Below, piece after piece: positions 59,348-64,000 of a stretch of DNA of 64,000 nucleotides. The translations under genes were made by a program, and so were the position numbers. Numbering within the stretch: position 1 is the first letter of the stretch; every line of letters begins with the position of its first letter. A model generated the notes under the pieces. The model had not been told where the DNA came from. It did not search any database and saw only the letters and a list, made by a program, of their open reading frames with translations. Source of the stretch: Planosporangium spinosum (GTDB taxonomy: Bacteria > Actinomycetota > Actinomycetes > Mycobacteriales > Micromonosporaceae). The stretch lies in contig NZ_JBLYUB010000027.1 of the NCBI RefSeq assembly GCF_049999945.1, forward strand, positions 1 through 64,000, written 5' to 3'.

Positions 59348-60049
59348 CTGAAGGATCAGGCTCATCGCCTCGGCGCGGGTCTTGGCATCGTCGCGGAGCA
59401 GACCGCGTACGGCCGAGGTGACGGTGCGCGAGCCACCCTTGCGGATACCCCGCATCGCCATGCACATGTGTTCGCACTCCAGCACAGCGATCACGCCACG
59501 CGGCTCGAGCCGCTTCATCAGCAGGTCGGCGATCTGGGACGTGAGCCGCTCCTGTACCTGAGGCCGCCGCGCGAACACCTCGACCAGCCGGGCGAGCTTC
59601 GACAGGCCGGTGATCCGCCCGTCCGCCCCCGGGATGTAGCCGATGTGCGCGATGCCGTGGAACGGCAGTAGGTGGTGCTCGCAGAGGCTCATCACCTCGA
59701 TGTCGCGGACGAGTACCAACTCCTCGTGGTTGGCCTCGAACGTGGTGGTGAGCACCTGCGCCGGATCGACCCGCAGACCGGCGAACAGCTCGGCGTACGC
59801 CCTCGCGACCCGGGCCGGCGTCTGACGCAGCCCGTCGCGGTCGGGGTCCTCGCCGACCGCGATCAGGATCTCGCGCACGGCCGCCTCGATCCGGGGCAGG
59901 TCGACAGCGCTCTCGACGCTCGTACCACCCAGCCGCCCGTTGACAAGACGGGCGGCCAGGTAGTCGAGCGGTTCGTCGTAGTCGACCGTGTCGTCGGGCT
60001 CGGGCTCGGTGCTGCTGCCCGACGGCGACGGTCCGGTTACCTTGGTCAG
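59342..60049 (-). CDS. folE: GTP cyclohydrolase I
   Basis: 235 residues from a proposed CTG start (60049) that overlaps the ftsH stop (CTGA). The catalytic core is clear: SLCEHHLLPFHG, GLSKLARLVEVFARRPQVQERLT, GVIAVLECEHMCMAMRG with Zn-binding Cys and His. It makes dihydroneopterin triphosphate, the first step of folate synthesis. No ATG, GTG or TTG lies in frame between the ftsH stop and an internal GTG (residue about 53), which would delete a well-conserved helix, so CTG or a start inside ftsH must be used. Confidence 0.9.
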   Translation of the reverse strand: MTKVTGPSPSGSSTEPEPDDTVDYDEPLDYLAARLVNGRLGGTSVESAVDLPRIEAAVREILIAVGEDPDRDGLRQTPARVARAYAELFAGLRVDPAQVLTTTFEANHEELVLVRDIEVMSLCEHHLLPFHGIAHIGYIPGADGRITGLSKLARLVEVFARRPQVQERLTSQIADLLMKRLEPRGVIAVLECEHMCMAMRGIRKGGSRTVTSAVRGLLRDDAKTRAEAMSLILQR

Positions 60050-62070
60050 TTCGCGCCGTCCCCGGTTGAACGATCCGCAGGAGTGGCGGCGTTGCTGCCG
60101 GCACCCGCGCGGGCCTCCTCGCCGTCCCCGGCGGCCGTCTGCGCCGGCTTGCGCAGCGCGTCCAGCTCCGTGGTCGGCACGGACGGCAGCTCGCGGCGGC
60201 GCTTGCCGTTGCCGCTGTACGGGGCCATCGGCGGCCGCTTGACCACGCGGGCGCAGATCCTCGCCATGTCGGGCTGGGAGATGGTCTCCTTCTCCATCAG
60301 CTCCTCGACGATCCTGTCGAGCACGTCGCGGTACTCGACGAGGATCTCCCACGCCTCGTCGTGCGCGAGCTCGATCAGGCCGCGCACCTCGGCGTCGATG
60401 TCGGCGGCAACCTTCTCCGAGTAGTTGCGCTCGTGGCCCATGGTGCGGCCGAGGAAGGGCTCGCCGTCGGTCTGGCCGTACTTCACGGCGCCCAGGCGGG
60501 AACTCATGCCGTACTCGGTGACCATCGCGTGGGCGACGCTGGTCGCCTTCTCGATGTCGTTGCCCGCGCCCGTGGTGGGCTCGTGGAAGACCAGCTCCTC
60601 GGCGGCCCGGCCACCAAGCGCGTACGCCAGGGTGTCGATCAGCTCGGACCGGGTCTGGGTGTACTTGTCCTCGGTGGGCAGCACCAGCGTGTGGCCCAGC
60701 GACCGGCCGCGGGACAGGATCGTCACCTTGTGCACCGGCGCGGCGTGCGGCAGCGCCCAGGCCACCAGGGCGTGACCGCCCTCGTGGTAGGCGGTGACCC
60801 GCTTCTCGTGCTCGCTCATCACCCGGGTGCGCCGCTCCGGACCGGCGATCACGCGGTCGATGGCTTCCTCCAGGAAGTCGTTGGTGATCGCGCGCTTGTC
60901 GACCCGGGCGGTGAGCAGGGCCGCCTCGTTGATCACGTTGGCCAGGTCGGCACCGGTGAAGCCGGGGGTACGCCGGGCGACCGAGTCGAGGTCGACGTCG
61001 GGCGCGAACGGCTTGCCCTTGGCGTGCACCCGCAGGATGGCCTTGCGACCCTCCATGTCCGGGCGGTCCACGGCGATCTGCCGGTCGAACCGGCCGGGCC
61101 GCAGCAGCGCCGGGTCGAGGATGTCGGGCCGGTTGGTGGCGGCGATCAGGATGACGCCGCCCTTGGTGTCGAAGCCGTCCATCTCGACGAGCAGCTGGTT
61201 GAGGGTCTGCTCGCGCTCGTCGTGACCGCCGCCGAGGCCGGCACCGCGGTGGCGGCCGACCGCGTCGATCTCGTCGACGAAGACGATGGCCGGCGCGTTC
61301 GCCTTGGCCTGCTCGAACAGGTCACGCACCCGGGAGGCGCCGACACCGACGAACATCTCGACGAAGTCCGAACCGGAGATCGAGTAGAACGGCACGCCCG
61401 CCTCGCCGGCGACCGCACGGGCCAGCAGCGTCTTACCGGTACCGGGCGGGCCGTAGAGCAGCACGCCCTTCGGGATCTTGGCACCGAGGGCCTGGTACTT
61501 CGCCGGGGCCTGCAGGAAGTCCTTGATCTCGTGCAGTTCCTCGACGGCCTCGTCCGAGCCCGCCACGTCGGCGAACGTCGTCTTCGGCGTGTCCTTGGAG
61601 ATCAGCTTCGCCTTGGACTTGCCGAAGTTGAGCACGCGGGAGCCGCCACCCTGCATCTGCGACATGAACAGCAGCAGCAGGACGACGAGCACGCCGATCG
61701 GCAGCAGGTTCACCAGCAGGCCGACCACCACGCTGTCGCGGGTGACCTTGGTGTCCCAGTTGGCCAGCTTGTCCTGCGACTTGAGCGTGTTCAGCTCGGT
61801 GTAGATGTCGCGCATGGCGAGCGCGGGAACCTGCGCCTGGATCTTGTCGGTACCGTCGACCTTCTGCTTGAGGTCGAGGCTGAGCGTCTGCTCCTTGTCC
61901 TCGATCAGGGCCTTCTTCACGTTGCCCGATTGGAGCTCCGCGAGCGCCCGCGAGGTGTCGACCTTCTTGTAGCTGGCCCCACCGGTGAATAGCGTGCTTG
62001 CCGCAATGGCACCGAGGATCACAATGATGAACCAGACCACTGGCCGGCGGAAGAAACGGGTCCGTTCCAT
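60046..62070 (-). CDS. ftsH: FtsH ATP-dependent zinc metalloprotease
   Basis: 674 residues. Transmembrane helices at about 12-31 and 112-136 flank an extracytoplasmic region; AAA domain with Walker A GPPGTGKT (207-214), Walker B VFVDEIDA (263-270) and SRH; peptidase HEGGH (429-433); a 60-residue Gly/Ala-rich C-terminal tail. Membrane quality-control protease. Overlaps folE. A hairpin-free, AT-rich 250 bp gap upstream may hold its promoter. Confidence 0.97.
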   Translation of the reverse strand: MERTRFFRRPVVWFIIVILGAIAASTLFTGGASYKKVDTSRALAELQSGNVKKALIEDKEQTLSLDLKQKVDGTDKIQAQVPALAMRDIYTELNTLKSQDKLANWDTKVTRDSVVVGLLVNLLPIGVLVVLLLLFMSQMQGGGSRVLNFGKSKAKLISKDTPKTTFADVAGSDEAVEELHEIKDFLQAPAKYQALGAKIPKGVLLYGPPGTGKTLLARAVAGEAGVPFYSISGSDFVEMFVGVGASRVRDLFEQAKANAPAIVFVDEIDAVGRHRGAGLGGGHDEREQTLNQLLVEMDGFDTKGGVILIAATNRPDILDPALLRPGRFDRQIAVDRPDMEGRKAILRVHAKGKPFAPDVDLDSVARRTPGFTGADLANVINEAALLTARVDKRAITNDFLEEAIDRVIAGPERRTRVMSEHEKRVTAYHEGGHALVAWALPHAAPVHKVTILSRGRSLGHTLVLPTEDKYTQTRSELIDTLAYALGGRAAEELVFHEPTTGAGNDIEKATSVAHAMVTEYGMSSRLGAVKYGQTDGEPFLGRTMGHERNYSEKVAADIDAEVRGLIELAHDEAWEILVEYRDVLDRIVEELMEKETISQPDMARICARVVKRPPMAPYSGNGKRRRELPSVPTTELDALRKPAQTAAGDGEEARAGAGSNAATPADRSTGDGAN

Positions 62071-62297
62071 ATCGTTGTCGGGCGCGGTGCGGCGCCCGGC
62101 ACCTCCTGATCCCAGAAGTCAGTGCTCACGCCGTCCGTATCGACGCGAGGCCGGGTGTGCCAAGTCGGCGGCACGCCGGTTATTCGACGGTACACCGTGT
62201 TTGCCAACGACGCGGATGAGCACCGCCTCCGCCTGAAGGTGGTGACACCCTTCCTGACCAGCGACAGGCAGTTCAAACCAGGCACTGACGAGGATTT

Positions 62298-62322
62298 AAC
62301 CGGCAAATCAGAAAAGCCGGTT
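62298..62322 (-). terminator. Weak hairpin after hpt
   Basis: A 7 bp stem AACCGGC/GCCGGTT with an 11 nt A-rich loop begins exactly at the hpt stop. Weak and GC-poor for a terminator. The rest of 62071-62297 shows no feature. Confidence 0.3.
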
Positions 62323-62894
62323 CAGCTCTGGGCGTACACGCCCTTCCGCAGAACTCCGACGTAGGGGACCTCGCGGTACCGCTCGCTGTAGTCCAGGCCG
62401 TAACCGACCACGAACTCGTTCGGGATGTCGAAGCCCACGTACCTGACCGGCACGTTCACCTTCACCGCGTCGGGCTTGCGCAGGAGCGCCACGACCTCGA
62501 CGGACGCGGCCGACCGGCTGTGCAGGTACTTCAACAGCCACGAGAGGGTCAGCCCGGAGTCGACGATGTCCTCCACCACGATCACGTGGCGGCCCGCGAT
62601 GTCCCGGTCGAGATCCTTGAGGATGCGGACCACGCCCGAGGAGGTGGTGCCCTGGCCGTACGACGACACGGCCATGAACTCCATCTCCACCGGTGGACCG
62701 TACCGACCCAGCGCCCGGGCGAAGTCGGCCATGAACATGACCGCGCCCTTCAGGACGCCGACCAGCAGGACGGATTCCGCCGTCGCGTGGTCGGCGGCCA
62801 CCTGCTTTGCCAGTTCGTCGATCTTCTCGCGGATCTGGTCCTCGCTGACGATCACTCGGTCGATATCGGCGGCGTGCCAGTTGCCCTCGGCCAT
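62322..62894 (-). CDS. hpt: Hypoxanthine phosphoribosyltransferase
   Basis: 190 residues. The PRPP-binding signature is in VIVVEDIVDSGLTLSWLL, with LLVGVLKGAVMFMADF upstream and VGYGLDYSERYREVPYVGVL near the end. Salvages hypoxanthine (and guanine). In actinomycetes it usually lies between tilS and ftsH; here ftsH follows but tilS is not upstream. Confidence 0.95.
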   Translation of the reverse strand: MAEGNWHAADIDRVIVSEDQIREKIDELAKQVAADHATAESVLLVGVLKGAVMFMADFARALGRYGPPVEMEFMAVSSYGQGTTSSGVVRILKDLDRDIAGRHVIVVEDIVDSGLTLSWLLKYLHSRSAASVEVVALLRKPDAVKVNVPVRYVGFDIPNEFVVGYGLDYSERYREVPYVGVLRKGVYAQS

Positions 62895-63074
62895 GGCGAC
62901 AAGCCTTCCCTATGCCGATGGCGCCGCCGAACCGGGGGTACCGGTAAGGAACCGGATCACACCCCCGGCCAGAGCGTCACACAGGGGCACGATGGGCGAG
63001 GTCGCGCGGCTGACGCCACCCGTCGACCGTCGCCGTCCCGGGAACCGGCGACCAGGCCGGCGGCCGAGGCCGCG

Positions 63075-63150
63075 ACACCACATCACCCGACTGGTGGGCA
63101 CCACGCCCCAGTCGTACCGGGCGACCTTCCGCGACCGGATCGTCGCCTAG
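63075..63150 (+). pseudogene. AraC-type regulator, C-terminal remnant
   Basis: A plus-strand frame ends at TAG 63148-63150 with RHHITRLVGTTPQSYRATFR, the typical end of the AraC/XylS second helix-turn-helix. No helix-turn-helix 1 or ligand domain precedes it, only arginine-rich sequence, so the gene is a truncated tail. It overlaps the ggt stop by two bases. The gap 62895-63074 shows nothing else. Confidence 0.5.
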
Positions 63151-64000
63151 TAACCCATCGCGCTGCCGTCGGCGCGGGGCTCGCTGCCCGCCACGTACCC
63201 GGCGCCGTCGGGCAGTCGCCAGATCGCCTGGCCGAACCCGTAGCCGAGCGAGCCCGGCTCGGTCACGGTCACCCGGTGGCCGCGCCGGCGCAGCCCCTCG
63301 ACCGCCGCCCGACCCTCGTCGTCGGCGACCATGCCCGGCTCCACGCGCACCTCGGTGCCGGCGTGCCAGTACCAGCGGGGCCGGTCGAGTGCCTGCTGCG
63401 GGTCCAGGCCGTCGTCGACGGTGGACAGCACCACCTGCACGTGGCCCTGGGGCTGCATGTGGCCGCCCATCACGCCGAACGGGCCGACGGCCTCGCCGCC
63501 ACGGGTCAGGAAGCCGGGAATGATCGTGTGGAAGGGGCGCTTGCCGGGCGCCGCGACGTTCGGGTGGCCGGCCTCCAGGACGAACCCCGCACCCCGGTTC
63601 TGCAGGGTGAACCCGGTGCCCGGCACGACGACGTGCGAACCGAAGCCCATGTAGTTGGACTGGATCAGGCTGACCATCATGCCGTCGGCGTCGGCCGTAC
63701 ACAGGTAGACGGTGCCGCCGCGCAGCGGGTCGCCCGCCGGGGGGACGGCGGCGGACTCGCCGACCAGCGCCCGCCGCCGCGCCGCGTACGCCTTGTCGAG
63801 CAGCGCCTCCACCGGCGCCGGCGCGACATCCGGGTCGGCCACGTACGCGTGCGCGTCGGCGAACCCGAGCTTCATCGCCTCGATCTGCCAGTGCAGCCGC
63901 TGCTCCAGCGGGGTGCCCGCCAGGTCGTAGCCCTCCAGGACGTTCAACGCGAGCAGTGCGGCGATGCCCTGCCCGTTGGGCGGGATCTCCCAGACGTCGT
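63147..64000 (-). CDS. ggt: Gamma-glutamyltransferase, 5' end outside the window
   Basis: The visible C-terminal 284 residues belong to the gamma-glutamyltranspeptidase family: GGTVYL with the self-cleaving catalytic Thr, SLIQSNYMGFGSHVVVPGTGF, NRGAGF, GGHMQPQGHVQVV, and DPQQALDRPRW. It degrades glutathione or gamma-glutamyl peptides. The frame is open to the window end at 64000. It replaces the tilS gene that normally precedes hpt in this gene order, with an AraC remnant in between. Confidence 0.9.
   Translation of the reverse strand, partial: DVWEIPPNGQGIAALLALNVLEGYDLAGTPLEQRLHWQIEAMKLGFADAHAYVADPDVAPAPVEALLDKAYAARRRALVGESAAVPPAGDPLRGGTVYLCTADADGMMVSLIQSNYMGFGSHVVVPGTGFTLQNRGAGFVLEAGHPNVAAPGKRPFHTIIPGFLTRGGEAVGPFGVMGGHMQPQGHVQVVLSTVDDGLDPQQALDRPRWYWHAGTEVRVEPGMVADDEGRAAVEGLRRRGHRVTVTEPGSLGYGFGQAIWRLPDGAGYVAGSEPRADGSAMGY

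Noticed and set aside
59342..60352. A much longer folE product starting at an ATG near 60352 inside ftsH.
   Set aside because: It would add about 100 Arg-rich residues with no GTP cyclohydrolase similarity and overlap ftsH by 300 bp.

Overview
The window comes from a very GC-rich actinomycete chromosome. Folate, ftsH and hpt synteny, an MFS-thymidylate kinase fusion, WXG100-like small proteins, frequent GTG starts and ATGA/GTGA stop-start overlaps all point that way. The gene mix suggests Micromonosporaceae; that is inference, not a database result.

Region 1 (1-25.25 kb) is accessory. It starts with an IS110-type transposase tail next to a 5'-truncated tyrosine recombinase, then an Smr protein, a STAS anti-anti-sigma factor, two APH-fold kinases and a VOC protein. 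A 10.1 kb minus-strand operon (14.8 down to 4.7 kb) follows: an ABC importer (lipoprotein, ATPase, permease), a GntR/FCD regulator, an SDR, an Ldh-type dehydrogenase, a FAD hydroxylase, two cupins, a RidA protein, a FAH-family enzyme and an ACMSD-like amidohydrolase. Together they look like an uptake-plus-ring-degradation pathway. From 15.12 to 25.25 kb a block lies between an intact tRNA-Thr(CGT) and an ungapped 80 bp partial copy of its 3' half plus terminator, the classic sign of a tRNA-integrated island. It holds a zinc-ribbon/SPFH pair, two small membrane proteins sharing a palindromic operator, a methyltransferase, a NarL-type two-component system with a coupled 33-residue leader ORF, a CPBP protease, an RHS remnant and an unrecognised gene.

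Region 2 (25.3-46.9 kb) is mostly core: a membrane metallophosphoesterase, RicT/PSP1, a YbaB protein with two WXG-like partners, holB, MFS-tmk, a PLP deaminase/aldolase-like protein, a MidA/NDUFAF7-type methyltransferase beside an orphan NuoD homologue, an OpuC-type importer whose binding protein appears circularly permuted, membrane proteins, and DUF3180-folK-folB-folP.

Region 3 (46.9-59.3 kb) separates folP from folE. A co-directional plus-strand set resembles a type IV secretion apparatus (VirB2-like pilin, VirB3/PrgI-like protein, VirB4 ATPase, VirB6/TrbL-like protein, VirB8-like protein, SLT/M23 wall hydrolase, one unknown) with no relaxase or coupling protein in view. It converges on minus-strand WXG100-like genes and an orphan hypX.

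Region 4 (59.3-64 kb) returns to the core folE-ftsH-hpt order, then an AraC-type remnant and a gamma-glutamyltransferase running off the window.
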